64,000 bases of DNA from Symbiodinium natans (GCA_905221605.1 CAJNDS010002468.1:842001-906000), one strand, 5' to 3'. Counted from the first letter of the stretch, positions 50,587 to 61,495 are shown. A program made the numbers and translations. The notes: generated by a model from the letters alone, not told the origin.

Positions 50587-51440
50587 ACCCTAAACCCTAA
50601 ACCCTAGCAAATCGATAGCTACCAGAAGCCGAATCAGGCAGCAGTCACCAGCTCGCTGCTGGCGACTGCGTTGCAGACTTTGGTGTGCCCTAAACTAAAC
50701 CTTGTTAGCCTCTCAACACCTAAACACCTAAGGGTTCAGGGTTTTGGGTGCAGGGTTTAGAGTGTATCTTAAGGGTAGTTTCATGGGTCTTTAGAATGGC
50801 CCCTTACCTCCTTTAAAGGGTTCTGGTGTATGGGCCGGGCCATTAACTTGTATAGGGTCTGCAAAGGGGTACATAAGGGGTATCCTTTTGAGGGCCCACA
50901 CGAGGGGACCATGTAACTACCCCTTACACCTAAGGGTTTAGGGTTTAGGGTTTAGGTTTCAGCGTTTAGGGGTCCTAAGGCCCCAAAGTCCCGACATGGA
51001 GCCTCCCTTGTACACCCTGAACCCTCAAACCCAGAACCCACTCAACAAAAGATCTCGACAAACTCTTAATGATCGTTTAGGGTTTAGGGTTTAGGGTTTA
51101 GGGTTTAGGGTTTAGGGTTTAGGGTTTAGGGTTTAGGGTTTAGGGACCCGCGGCATACCATACAAAAACGTAGCCCTGAAGCCCTGAAGCCCAAGCCAAC
51201 CCGAAAACCCTAAGGCTACCCCCTAAACCTCAAACCCAAAACCCCAAACCCGAAGAGCCCTCTTAAGCCCTAAACCCTAAGCCCTAAACCCTAAGCCCTA
51301 AGCCCTAAACCCTAAACCCTAAACCCTAAACCCTAAACCCTAAGCCCTAAGCCCTAAGCCCTAAACCCTAAACCCTAAACCCTAAGCCCTAAGCCCTAAA
51401 CCCTAAACCCCCCCCCCCCCCATAAGAATCCTGAACCTTG
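49966..51440. other. Unique islands, family-6 element and telomeric arrays
   Basis: A family-6 inverted-repeat element lies at about 50768-50933 (AAGGGTAGTTTCATGGG ... CCATGTAACTACCCCTTA). CAACCCT/CCCTAAA lies at 50553-50606, TTTAGGG at 51075-51146 and CCCTAAG/CCCTAAA at 51266-51412. The island 50291-50550 is open on both strands; the + frame has WYTGADPVAKKGSQRTIQPS and CKKCFAGGH, a possible exon. 50610-50690 reads DSYQKPNQAAVTSSLLATAL, another candidate. Confidence 0.5.
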
Positions 51441-51545
51441 GGGCTCCGAAAGAGGTGCTCGACGAGTTGCTTCTGTCGCGCATGGGCCCGGACACTCTGG
51501 CCGTGGCCTTTGCCCTGGAGTCCTGCGTTCTGCCGCTCGGGCGGT
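51441..51545 (+). CDS. PPR-like exon, degenerate
   Basis: The frame reads VLDELLLSRMGPDTLAVAFA then LESCVLPLGR. MGPDT-x-A-x-A-F-A-x-E-S-C has the spacing of a PPR first helix (PD-x-V-x-[FY]-x-x-x-I-x-[AS]-C). It is the rightmost PPR-like island. Confidence 0.42.
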
Positions 51546-52340
51546 TTAGGGCTTGTAGGGTTTAGGGGTTAGGGTTTAGGGTTTAGGGTTTAGGGTATCT
51601 TGAGAACTGACCATATCGGGTTTTGGGATGGGTTTGGAGAGTTCTTGCGAAGTTGGGGGCTTGAGGTTTCTAGGGGTTTGCATTTCAGGGTTTTAGGGTT
51701 CAGGGTTTAGAGAGCTTAGGGTTTAGGGTTCAGGGTTCAGGGTTTAGGGTTTAGGGTTTAGGGTTTAGGGCTTAGGGTTCAGGGCTTAGGGCTTAGGGCT
51801 TAGGGTTTAGGGCTTGTATAGGGTTTAGGGTTTCAGGAGTTAGGGCTTTGGATAGGGTTTAGGGTTTAGGGTTCCCGCTCTGGGGTCCAAAGAGTCTCTT
51901 TATGTTTTTTTGGAAGGTTCAGAGCAAAAGTCTGGGGGGTTTTCGGGGTTTAGGGTTTAGGGTTTAGGGTTTAGGGTTTTAGGATCTGCCACTGCGCTTC
52001 ATATTCGCAGACCCCCCGACCCCACCTGCCCACACTGCCCAGAGCTCAGAAGCCCAAAAACAACCCTAAACCCTAAGCCCTAGACCCTAAACCCTAAGCC
52101 CTAAACCCTAAAACCCTAAACCCTAAAACCGAAAACCCGAAATAAAGGCCACGCCACACACGAAGTCCTTCTGTCGCGCTCTGACGCAAGTCCCTTTAGA
52201 TGAGGTCTGGAAAATGCCGCCGTGCGTGTGAGCTGCTTGTTGAGGTGGAGCTTTCCTTGGAGCTCCTGCGACGTGGTGGAAGTGCCCGAACTTAGTAGAA
52301 AGCCGTCCCTGGGTGGCCGTCCCTGGGTGGGTTTATGAAA
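51546..52340. repeat. TTTAGGG/TTCAGGG stretch and short islands
   Basis: TTTAGGG variants run from 51560 to 51985, CCCTAAA from 52063 to 52125. The island 52140-52330 has a + frame LLVEVELSLELLRRGG and no firm assignment. A short tandem CCGTCCCTGGGTGG is at 52302-52330. Confidence 0.65.
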
Positions 52341-53580
52341 ACCCTAAGTGGGCTCCTTTTTATGGGGGGATCCTACAATTTGGGGGTCTGTCTTGAGGGC
52401 CCCCTATTTTCGCAACCTCCCCTTTGCTGCAGTAGTATTCCAGCACGTGGGTATTGGGCGCCTTTTCCTTGAGCATCCTCGGCCGTTTCCTTCCGTTTCC
52501 TTGAGCATCATAGGATCCCGAAGTAAACCCCCTTATACCCCAACCGCTTGACCACCCCAGCCAAAGACCCAAGCCACAGCACCGCGGGACGGCCGCTCAT
52601 GATTCGTGCGCACGAAGCCCAATCCCCAAAAACCGAGCAATGCAAGCCCAACGCAGAGGGGTTCCCTTCCTTTGCCGACCAAGATGAGGCGGGTTGACAA
52701 AATCAGTGTTTTTGTTGTTCTTGGGGGGTGTCTTGTATGGTGAGGGTCTACAGGGCTTTGAGGTGTTGGGCTTATAGCTTTGGACTTAGCAAGTCTACTA
52801 CCCACCTTGCTAGGCTTCGGGGGCTTCGGGTTGCAGCTACGTATGCCTTTCCCACAGATACTCTTGTAGTTTTTTCTACCTAAACCCTAAACCCTAAACC
52901 CTAAACCCTAAACCCTAAACCCTAACCCCCCAGCCTTGAGCCTGCCTCCCTCAAGGATGGCCCCTTACCCCGAATTTAAACTTGGCAGAGTCTTATTCGG
53001 GTTTAGGGTTTAGGGTTTGGGGTGTAGGGTTTAGGGTTTAGGGCTACTTCTATCCGAAGCCTTAAGCCCTACTCAGAACTTTCTAGATCAACCTTCAAGT
53101 ACACCCGACGCCGCCCGAAACTGCCCTAAACCGCCCTAAACTGCCCTAAGCCCTAAACCCTAAACCCTCCGGCGTGCTCGGCTCATGAACCGCCCGGCCC
53201 TTGGCGGAAGCATGTTGCCGTGTTTTTTTTTTTTATACAGACGGGTTTCCGGGGGGGGGTTTATAATCGGTATGTAGGCTGTTGCCCATGTTCGGGGCCT
53301 TTCGTTTTCGTTTACAGCAGGGTCAAAGAGTGGAATACGCGACCATGGCAGCACGCGCGCGAGCCGCGGTTGGGTCCAGACTACTGCCTCTTGCTCCGAA
53401 GACTACCATTTGAGACTATTTGGCTTAAGAACCCAAAAAAGAATTAGGACTGATGATCCCTATATTGCCCTAGTAAGGAAGAATCCTTATGGTACTTAAG
53501 CAAAGAGTAGAAGATGAGGGAAGGATCCCGAAACCCCCAAACCCGTGACTTAAATCTGTGCGGGGGAGGTCATGGCTTAG
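52341..53580. other. Unique stretch with family-4 copy
   Basis: CCCTAAA lies at 52881-52927, TTTAGGG at 53000-53043. A family-4-like element lies at 53422-53505 (GCTTAAGAACCCAAAAAAGAA ... CCTAGTAAGGAAGAATCC ... TACTTAAGCAAAGAGTAG). A direct repeat TTTCCTTGAGCAT lies at 52465 and 52496. Open frames on both strands have no recognised motif. Confidence 0.5.
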
Positions 53581-53581
53581 C

Positions 53582-53613
<32 letters not shown>

Positions 53614-53679
53614 ACCCTAAACCCTAAACCCTAAACCCTAAACCCCGAAACCCTCAACCTAAACCCTAAACCTTAAACC

Positions 53680-53760
<81 letters not shown>

Positions 53761-54005
53761 ACCCTAAACCCTAAACCCTAAACCCTAAACCCTAAACCCT
53801 AAACCCTAAACCCTAAACCCTAAACCCTAAACCGAAGCAGCCCGAGGCTCCTCCTGCTTGGGGCGCTGCTGATCCTTGCGCCGGAATGTTTCCTTGGAGG
53901 CTTGTTCTTGGGGTTTAGCGTTTAGGGTTTAGGGTTTAGGGTTTAGGGTTTAGGGTTTAGGGTTCAGGGTTCAGGGTTTAGGGTTTAGGGTTTAGGATTT
54001 AGGGT
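53580..54005. repeat. CAACCCT and CCCTAAA arrays, then TTTAGGG
   Basis: CAACCCT heptamers (53582-53618, 53676-53765) alternate with CCCTAAA (53618-53660, 53765-53832). The island 53840-53915 has a hydrophobic + frame (RLLLLGALLILAPECFLGGL), a candidate exon. TTTAGGG follows at 53920-54008. Confidence 0.9.
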
Positions 54006-57000
54006 TTAGCTCACAGGCTCCCCAGAAAGAAGCCCTCAAAAGGAAGCCCCAAGAATAAGAGTGCAACCTAGGTCTCCCCCCCGCCCCTCTCGCCATCTGC
54101 TCTGCTGAACTACGTTGGGTTTAGGGTTTAGGGTTTATGGTTTAGGGTTTAGGGTTCCGGGTTCAGGGTTTAGGGTTTAGGGTTTAGGATTTAGGGTTTA
54201 GCTCACAGGCTCCCCAGAAAGAAGCCCTCAAAAGGAAGCCCCAAGAATAAGAGTGCAACCTAGGTCTCCCCCCCGCCCCTCTCGCCATCTGCTCTGCTGA
54301 ACTACGTTGGGTTTAGGGTTTAGGGTTTATGGTTTAGGGTTTAGGGTTCCGGGTTCAGGGTTTAGGGTTTAGGGTTTAGGATTTAGGGTTTAGCTCACAG
54401 GCTCCCCAGAAAGAAGCCCTCAAAAGGAAGCCCCAAGAATAAGAGTGCAACCTAGGTCTCCCCCCCGCCCCTCTCGCCATCTGCTCTGCTGAACTACGTT
54501 GGGTTTGGGGTTTAGGGTTTATGGTTTAGGGTTTAGGGTTCCGGGTTCAGGGTTTAGGGTTTAGGGTTTAGGATTTAGGGTTTAGCTCACAGGCTCCCCA
54601 GAAAGAAGCCCTCAAAAGGAAGCCCCAAGAATAAGAGTGCAACCTAGGTCTCCCCCCCGCCCCTCTCGCCATCTGCTCTGCTGAACTACGTTGGGTTTGG
54701 GGTTTAGGGTTTATGGTTTAGGGTTTAGGGTTCCGGGTTCAGGGTTTAGGGTTTAGGGTTTAGGATTTAGGGTTTAGCTCACAGGCTCCCCAGAAAGAAG
54801 CCCTCAAAAGGAAACCCCAAGAAAATAAGATTGCAACCTAGGTCTCCACCCCGCCCCTCTCGCCATCTGCTCTGCTGAACTACGTTGGGTTTAGGGTTTA
54901 GGGTTTAGGGTTTAGGGTTTAGGGTTCCGGGTTCAGGGTTTAGGGTTTAGCTCACAGGCTCCCCAGAAAGAAGCCCTCAAAAGGAAACCCCAAGAAAATA
55001 AGATTGCAACCTAGGTCTCCCCCCCGCCCCTCTCGCCATCTGCTCTGCTGAACTACGTTGGGTTTAGGGTTTAGGGTTTAGGGTTTAGGGTTTAGGGTTC
55101 CGGGTTCAGGGTTTAGGGTTTAGCTCACAGGCTCCCCAGAAAGAAGCCCTCAAAAGGAAACCCCAAGAAAATAAGATTGCAACCTAGGTCTCCCCCCCGC
55201 CCCTCTCGCCATCTGCTCTGCTGAACTACGTTGGGTTTAGGGTTTAGGGTTTAGGGTTTAGGGTTTAGGGTTTCAGGGTTTAGGGTTTAGCTCACAGGCT
55301 CCCCAGAAAGAAGCCCTCAAAAGGAAACCCCAAGAAAATAAGATTGCAACCTAGGTCTCCCCCCCGCCCTCTCGCCATCTGCTCTGCTGAACTACGTTGG
55401 GTTTAGGTTTAGGGTTTAGGGTTTAGGGTTCCGGGTTCAGGGTTTTAGGGTTTAGCTCACAGGCTCCCCAGAAAGAAGCCCTCAAAAAGGAAACCCCAAG
55501 AAAATAAGATTGCAACTAGGTCTCCCCCCGCCCCTCTCGCCATCTGCTCTGCTGAACTACGTTGGTTTAGGGTTTAGGGTTTAGGGTTTAGGGTTTAGGG
55601 TTCCGGGTTCAGGGTTTAGGGTTTAGCTCACAGGCTCCCCAGAAAGAAGCCCTCAAAAGGAAACCCCAAGAAAATAAGATTGCAACCTAGGTCTCCCCCC
55701 CGCCCCTCTCGCCATCTGCTCTGCTGAACTACTTTGGGTTTAGGGTTTAGGGTTTAGGGTTTAGGGTTTAGGGTTCCGGGTTCGGGTTTAGGGTTTAGCT
55801 CACAGGCTCCCCAGAAAGAAGCCTCAAAAGGAAACCCCAAGAAAATAAGATTGCAACCTAGGTCTCCCCCCGCCCCTCTCGCCATCTGCTCTGCTGAACT
55901 ACGTTGGGTTTAGGGTTTAGGGTTTAGGGTTTAGGGTTAGGGTTCCGGGTCAGGGTTTAGGGTTTAGCTCACAGGCTCCCCAGAAAGAAGCCCTCAAAAG
56001 GAAACCCCAAGAAAATAAGATTGCAACCTAGGTCTCCCCCCGCCCCTCTCGCCATCTGCTCTGCTGACTACTTTGGGTTTAGGGTTTAGGGTTTAGGTTT
56101 AGGTTTAGGGTTCCGGGGGTTTAGGGTTTAGCTCACAGGCTCCCCAGAAAGAAGCCCTCAAAAGGAAACCCCAAGAAAATAAGATTGCAACCTAGGTCTC
56201 CCCCCCGCCCCTCTCGCCATCTGCTCTGCTGAACTACTTGGGTTTAGGGTTTAGGGTTTAGGGTTTAGGGGTTTAGGGTTCCGGGTTCAGGGTTTAGGGT
56301 TTAGCTCACAGGCTCCCCAGAAAGAAGCCCTCAAAAGGAAACCCCAGAAAATAAGATTGCAACCTGGTGCCCCCTCCCGCCAGGCCATGGGTTTAGGGTT
56401 TGGGTTTAGGGTTTAGGGTTTAGGGTTGGTTGGGTTTTAGGGTTTTTAGCTCACAGGCTCCCAGAAAGAAGCCCTCAAAAGGAAACCCCAAGAAAATAAG
56501 ATTGCAACCTAGGTCTCCCCCCCGCCCTCTCGCCATCTGCTCTGCTGAACTCGTTGGGTTTAGGGTTTAGGGTTTTTAGGGTTCCGGGTTCAGGGTTTAG
56601 GGGTTTAGCTCACAGGCTCCCCAGAAAGAAGCCCTCAAAAGGAAACCCCAAGAAAATAAGATTGCAACCTAGGTCTCCCCCCGCCCCTCTCGCCATCTGC
56701 TCTGCTGAACTACGTTGGGTAGGGTTAGGGTTAGGGTTTAGGGTTAGGGGTTCCGGGTTCAGGGTTTAGGGTTTAGCTCACAGGCTCCCCAGAAAGAGCC
56801 CTCAAAAGGAAACCCCAAGAAAATAAGATTGCAACCTAGGTTCCCCCCCCCTCTCGCCACTGCTCTGCTGAACTACTTTAGGTTTAGGGTTAGGGTTTAG
56901 GGTTTAGGGTTCCGGGTTCAGGGTTTAGGTTTAGCTCACAGGCTCCCCAGAAGAAGCCCTCAAAAGGAAACCCCAAGAAATAAGATTGCAACCTAGGTCT

Positions 57001-57085
57001 CCCCCCCGCCCTCTCGCCATCTGCTCCTGAACTACGTTGGGTTTAGGGTTTAGGGTTTAGGGTTTAGGGTTCCGGGTTCAGGGTT
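54005..57085. repeat. Satellite: 18 monomers linked by TTTAGGG repeats
   Basis: Each monomer is GCTCACAGGCTCCCCAGAAA GAAGCCCTC... through CTCGCCATCTGCTCTGCTGA ACTACGTT, then a TTTAGGG/TTCCGGG linker. The core starts at 54010, 54202, 54394, 54586, 54778, 54951, 55124, 55291, 55456, 55626, 55799, 55968, 56132, 56305, 56450, 56609, 56777 and 56935. The first four spacings are exactly 192; the later ones are 145-173. Monomers 1-4 have GAAGCCCC...GAATAAGAGTG, later ones GAAACCCC...GAAAATAAGATTG. Indels accumulate to the right. Confidence 0.97.
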
Positions 57086-57960
57086 TAGGGTTTAGGGTTT
57101 AGGGTTTAGGGTTTAGGGTTTAGGGTTTTAGGGAATCCCGGGTCCCTGCAGAGGTGCCTCCGGTTCGATCAGCACGCGCGTGGCCCGCCCTGCCACGCCC
57201 GAGGTGCCGTATCTGGGGCATTTCTTTTCGGCGGTTGCGGGGGTTCAGGGTTGTCAGGTTAGAGGGTGTTGGGGGTTTAGGGTTTAATGTGGGGACCTGC
57301 TTTAATGTGGGGGCCCCCCCCCCCCCCCCCCCTGAACAGTCGGGGCGTGGATTGGGTCCTGAATAAAGGGCCCCGGGGGCGTATATGATTTCAATAGGGA
57401 GGAGTTTAGATAGGTTTAAAAGGGGCAGCGATGCCCGGTTATCTTTTTTAAAGGCGCGCCACGTGGAATTTTCTTACGGCGCCCGGACGGTTTGACTTTA
57501 AAGCGGACCCCTCAAACAGTGAGGGGGTCCTGAATAATTCGCCAAATTGACTTTCAAGCGACCCCCCCTAATAAAGCAGGTCCAACATTAGGGTTTAGGG
57601 TTTAGGGTTTAGGGCTTAGGGTTTAGGGTTAGGGTTTAGGGTTTAGGGTTTAGGGTTTAGGGTTTAGGGTTTAGGGTTTAGGGTTTAGGGTTTAGGGTTT
57701 AGTTAGGGTTCAGGGTTTAGGGTTAGGGTTTAGGCTTTAGGATGCTAATGCTTAGAGGAAGCATGAGGACGCTCATTTTTGAGCAAGCAGCCAGACTAAG
57801 TTTGGGAATTTGTGGGTTCAGGTTTCAGAGCCGGAGCCCTCAATCCCTAGAACCTGAACACCCTAAACCCTAAACCGCCTAAACCCTAAACCCTAAACCC
57901 TAAACCCTAAACCTAAACCCTAAACCCTAAACCCTAGACCCTAAACCCTAAACCCTACGA
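57086..57960. repeat. Telomeric arrays and GC-rich island
   Basis: TTTAGGG lies at 57086-57130, 57240-57290 (degenerate) and 57598-57735; CCCTAAA at 57858-57957. An 18-base C run lies at 57314-57331 with the phrase TTTAATGTGGGG.CC duplicated beside it. The island 57340-57590 has GACTTTAAAGCG..CCCCTC words repeated (57492 and 57549); no gene seen. Confidence 0.8.
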
Positions 57961-57961
57961 T

Positions 57962-58040
57962 CGGAGGCCGCCGAAGGCCGCGATGAGGGCCAGAAGACCC
58001 CGGAAGCCATGAGGGAGGAGGCCCTCACTCAGAGTCTAGG
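57962..58040 (+). CDS. Candidate exon, charged peptide
   Basis: The frame reads SEAAEGRDEGQKTPEAMREE then ALTQSLG between a CCCTAAA array and degenerate TTTAGGG, the same bracketing as recognised exons. It is probably from the same gene as the terminal exon at 58513, but this is unproven. Confidence 0.35.
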
Positions 58041-58512
58041 GTTTGGGGTTGAGGGTCTATAATAGGGTTTATAGGGTTTATAGGGTTCATAGGGTTTAGA
58101 GGGTTTACAGGTGTTTCTAGGGTTTCTAGGGTTTCTAGGGTTTCTAGGGTTTTGGGTTTTGGGTTCAGGGCTGGGGAGGGTTCAGGGTTAAGGGCTCAGG
58201 GTTTGGAGTTTGGGGTTCCGAATTTCTAGTCCTTCTAGCACGCTTCCAAATAACCAAAGAGATTTACTCTTGACCCTACGTGCAACTCCGAACCCGAAAC
58301 CCTAAGTTCGAAACCCTAAACCCTCAACCCTCAATGCCTGGACTCTCGACCCTCAGCCTGCACCCTCAAAGCCCGGGGTTCAGGGTTCAGGGTTGAGGGT
58401 TCAGGGTTTAGGGATTTAAGGGTGCAGGGTTCATGGTTTAGGGTTCAGGGATTTAAGGGTTTAGGGTTTAGGGTTTAGGTTTAGGGTTTTTTGGCTTCGA
58501 AAATCTGCACAG
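58041..58512. repeat. Degenerate TTTAGGG/TTCAGGG variants
   Basis: Words such as GGTTTATA, GGTTTCTA (58110-58150), GGTTCAGGG (58375-58410) and TTTAGGG (58455-58490). The island 58215-58370 shows no motif. Confidence 0.75.
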
Positions 58513-58611
58513 GAGGACGCCATGCCGTCAGTGTCCTTCGATGCAACCCTGATTGGAGCCATCGCTCTGCTGTTGCCGCTGGCTGCCGTGCTGGCGGGGC
58601 GCTGGGAGTAG
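58513..58611 (+). CDS. Terminal exon of an unknown membrane protein
   Basis: After CTGCACAG|G the frame reads EDAMPSVSFDATLIGAIALL then LPLAAVLAGRWE and a TAG stop. The last 20 residues are a likely membrane helix followed by a short RWE tail, as in a single-pass or last-helix C-terminus. The acceptor context AG|G matches the other inferred introns. It is the last + strand coding element before the strand switch. Confidence 0.5.
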   Translation, partial: EDAMPSVSFDATLIGAIALLLPLAAVLAGRWE

Positions 58612-59252
58612 AGCTTCTAGGAGCTTGCGGGGGCGTTTAGGGGTTTGGGGTAAACCCTAAACCCTAAACCCTAAACCCTAAACCCTAATGGTAACCCTAA
58701 ACCCTAAACCCTAAACCCTAAACCCTAAACCCTAAACCCTAAACCCTAAACCCTAAACCCTAAACCCTAAACCCTAAACCCTACATATGGGGTTTAGGGG
58801 GTTTAGGGGTTTGGGATCAGAACCTCATAGACCCTAAGCAGGAAGAATCCGCAAGAAAGTGCCCGAACCGCTTGTTATTTGTTGGGGAGGAGTCAAAGAC
58901 GCTTAGACCCTTAGTATACGAAGTGCAGCTATAGGGTTTAGGGTCTTAGGGTTTAGTGTTGAGGGTTCAGGGCCGTAGGTTTCGGGGCTTCTAACCGAAG
59001 TGATTCGTACTTCTATGGCACAAATTCCCATTCCTTGAAGCTGTCCGGTTTTTAGGGGCTTTTTCATGTATTAGATTCCAGTTACAAGCTCTGGAATGCA
59101 GTCTCTGACGCTATTTCTCCCTTGGCCGCTGCTTCCCCCGAGCGATTGCAAGAAGAGTGACTTGAAAGCTCTGGCCTGGAACTGGGACTTGCACGAACTA
59201 TCTCCTAGCACCAACTAGCACGGTACGCTGCGAATACACTGAGTTCACAGAA
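58612..59252. repeat. Last CCCTAAA array and tail-to-tail spacer
   Basis: CCCTAAA runs 58651-58685 and 58693-58785; it is the last true telomeric array in the window. From 58800 to 59250 the sequence becomes ordinary unique DNA. A + frame NAVSDAISPLAAASPERLQE (59098-59157) may be a pseudo-exon. This is where the + strand genes end and the minus-strand gene begins. Confidence 0.7.
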
Positions 59253-59513
59253 CTAGGCCCCGCGAGCTCTCTTGCTGGGACGCTCGCCCTCATGGGCAGC
59301 GTCTATGCCTGACAAGCTTTGCCTGTCGCCCGGTGTCAAAGAGTTGTACCATGACCAACACCAGCTTGCAACACATCGCTCTGCCTCTTCCTTGCTACGG
59401 CGTGTGCCGCGAGCAGGGGCATCGTCTGACTTGAAGCAAAGAGTTCGAGATTTTTTGCCCTGAAACTTGAAGCCTGCCGGCAAGTATGCCTGCACAAATG
59501 CCGAGCCGGTCAC
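59253..59513 (-). CDS. Possible last exon of the minus-strand gene
   Basis: The frame reads GSAFVQAYLPAGFKFQGKKS, then RTLCFKSDDAPARGTRRSKE, then EAERCVASWCWSWYNSLTP and ends KRARGA. The tryptophan-rich AERC-x-x-W-x-W-x-W helix preceded by a basic linker looks like a folded domain, but I cannot name it. It could be the 3' exon of the gene to the right or a separate fragment. Confidence 0.4.
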   Translation of the reverse strand: MTGSAFVQAYLPAGFKFQGKKSRTLCFKSDDAPARGTRRSKEEAERCVASWCWSWYNSLTPGDRQSLSGIDAAHEGERPSKRARGA

Positions 59514-60008
59514 AGGACAGCCATAGTAAGCGTTGCAGTGAGGAGGCAGCTCACATGCTGGGATGCCTCGCCGTACTGGAGCAGCGTGCGGGCCATCATT
59601 CCGGCCCTAAGATTGATGTAGCTGCAAGAAATAGAACGCTGTCTGTAGGTGAAGCATTACTACAATTTACTACAGTTGACTATGCTTATACTGTTTTTGG
59701 CCACGGCCTTTGTCGATTGAGGTTTGCTAATGATGCTCGGGTCAAGCTGCTTCAGGAATGGGCGGGAATAGGTACTCTGGCAAAATGAAAGAAAGTACAG
59801 TTCCAGGATGTCCTGTATAAATTACGACAGGCGTCTTCCAAAAAGACACTTGAAACTTGGAAGGTCACAACCTTTTAAACTTAAACAAGCTCAACCGGGA
59901 GCATGCACACCTATGGCCCCTGCCTCACAGTGACTCACCCCAAACGCCACAAACTCTACCCCAAAAACAGCCCAAACACAAACCTTCGGACAGTGAAATA
60001 TCAGAAGC
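59514..60008. other. Spacer, unassigned
   Basis: It is open on the + strand at 59486-59788 (HGLCRLRFANDARVKLLQEW) with no family recognised. It is probably an intron or intergenic region of the minus-strand locus. Confidence 0.35.
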
Positions 60009-60413
60009 TCAGACATAGACTATTAGACCTGGCTGAGCCACGCGTGCGGCCGCAGCTGCCTGGGCAGCATCGGCTGCAGCCTCGGCAGTGGAGGAGGCGG
60101 AAGCGTGATTCTCGGCCGAACCAGCAGCTGCATTAGGCATGCTCACATCCTCCCTGGCATCCTCCTGAGGTAAGTCTGCATACACTTCCTGCTCATCCTC
60201 ATGCATCTGCTCTTTGAGGTCCTCTTCTTCTTCATCTGTTGTGTGTCCTTCGAGGCGTTCGTCTTCCCCGTTGTCCTGCTCCTGCAGGGATAGGCTGGAA
60301 TATTTTTTCCAGGGTACTTGCACTGGACTCGCTAAGGGTTGCGGGCTACTGTGTGAATGGCTCTTTGTCTCTCTATTCTCACGCATGCATGAGAGTGAGG
60401 TTGGGGCATTCAC
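60009..60413 (-). CDS. Acidic, alanine-rich exon of the minus-strand gene
   Basis: The frame contains an acidic stretch (TTDEEEEDLKEQMHEDEQEV) and a C-terminal alanine run (AEAAADAAQAAAAARVAQPG), then LIVYV and a stop. Such low-complexity tails are common at protein ends. It follows 60452-61495 closely and could be joined to it by a short intron. Confidence 0.45.
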   Translation of the reverse strand: MNAPTSLSCMRENRETKSHSHSSPQPLASPVQVPWKKYSSLSLQEQDNGEDERLEGHTTDEEEEDLKEQMHEDEQEVYADLPQEDAREDVSMPNAAAGSAENHASASSTAEAAADAAQAAAAARVAQPGLIVYV

Positions 60414-60451
60414 AGCCTAAGGTTAAAGAACATGGCGTCAGGTGTGTATGT

Positions 60452-61495
60452 TTAGAAGACTGAGGCATGCAGAAGTGGTGCCTCCTTTTGGACTCGAGGC
60501 TTCCGTTCAGGGAGCTCGTCCAAGATCTCGTTCACGTAGTCCTCGCTGCGCCCCATTTCTCTGAGGAAAGCTTCCACACGTTTCTTGTGACTCAGCTTGG
60601 AGTGGCCCTTGATTTTCATAGCTGAGCACAAAGAGCTCAGCAGTGAAGCTCCAATCTCCAGGATGCTGTGGTCAGCCACGTACTCCTGCAGTGACATCCA
60701 TGGACTTGTCTGCTTCCATGCCATCTGCGTACCCGACAGTGTGACTTGAGTCAAGGCGACCTGGATGTTGTCAATCGGCCCCGCCTCCACCATGCGTCGA
60801 GGCACTGTTCTTTGCTCCAGGTCAAACAGCTCGCAGTCGGCCTGGCCATGCCCCATCAGCTTCAGTGGCAGAAGCTGCACAGCATGGGGCCCTGCAGTAA
60901 GAACCAACTGTCTGTTCTCCTCGCTCGGCCTGCTAGCCCATTGCATGAAACAGCCACGTGGAACCAAACGACTCGTCCATAGCAGTTTGTACGCACTCAG
61001 CAAGTTCTCATGTTTCTCATCTTCATCAACCGGGGCACACTCCCAGCGGCGCTGCAAAACTTTCAGCAACCGCAAACGCTGATGGAAGACGTGGGGCTTC
61101 TTCAGCTGCTTGTTGGTCTTGTGCCGGGTAAGCCCCTCGCAACTGATGCCCAGGTCAACGTCTGTGGGCTTTAAACTGTGGTGCACGCGGGCCTTGATGC
61201 TCTTGCCTTTGAGCGGTGCTTGCCAGTCCTCCGTGGCCAGCTCCACTGTCTTGCAGCCACTCGGTCGACGCAGGCAGCTTTTCAGTGCAATGGCATGCAG
61301 ATTCGTCGCGTCGGTTTTTTCACACTTTGCGTGTCGCCGTCCTGCATCGCGCATATCGTTGTAGCACAGCTCTGAAGGGAGCGATGAAAGCAACGATTCG
61401 TAAGACTCACCCGTGCATCCACAAAAGGCTGCCACAGCTTCCCGGAATGATGCACTGGCCTCTGTCCTCATTGCGTAGGACTGAAAGTCGAACAT
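60452..61495 (-). CDS. Unknown protein, large exon of the minus-strand gene
   Basis: A 347-codon open frame with balanced composition starts ATGTTCGACTTTCAG right after a TTAG acceptor (AG|G), so the ATG need not be the true start. A GT donor in the exon to the right gives VKAE|MFDFQSYAMR. Recognisable pieces include CFMQWASRPSEENRQLVLTA and the C-terminal KLSHKKRVEAFLREMGRSED. I know no domain that fits. Length and codon balance make it a real gene rather than a shadow frame. Confidence 0.65.
   Translation of the reverse strand: MFDFQSYAMRTEASASFREAVAAFCGCTGESYESLLSSLPSELCYNDMRDAGRRHAKCEKTDATNLHAIALKSCLRRPSGCKTVELATEDWQAPLKGKSIKARVHHSLKPTDVDLGISCEGLTRHKTNKQLKKPHVFHQRLRLLKVLQRRWECAPVDEDEKHENLLSAYKLLWTSRLVPRGCFMQWASRPSEENRQLVLTAGPHAVQLLPLKLMGHGQADCELFDLEQRTVPRRMVEAGPIDNIQVALTQVTLSGTQMAWKQTSPWMSLQEYVADHSILEIGASLLSSLCSAMKIKGHSKLSHKKRVEAFLREMGRSEDYVNEILDELPERKPRVQKEAPLLHASVF

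Noticed and set aside
54005-57085. CRISPR-like array
   Set aside because: Repeats are long, include telomeric linkers and have no unique spacers; the genome is eukaryotic. It is a satellite.
1-58800. Many frames ending LNPKP, TLNPKP or GFRV
   Set aside because: These peptides are the CCCTAAA and TTTAGGG repeats translated, not conserved protein motifs.
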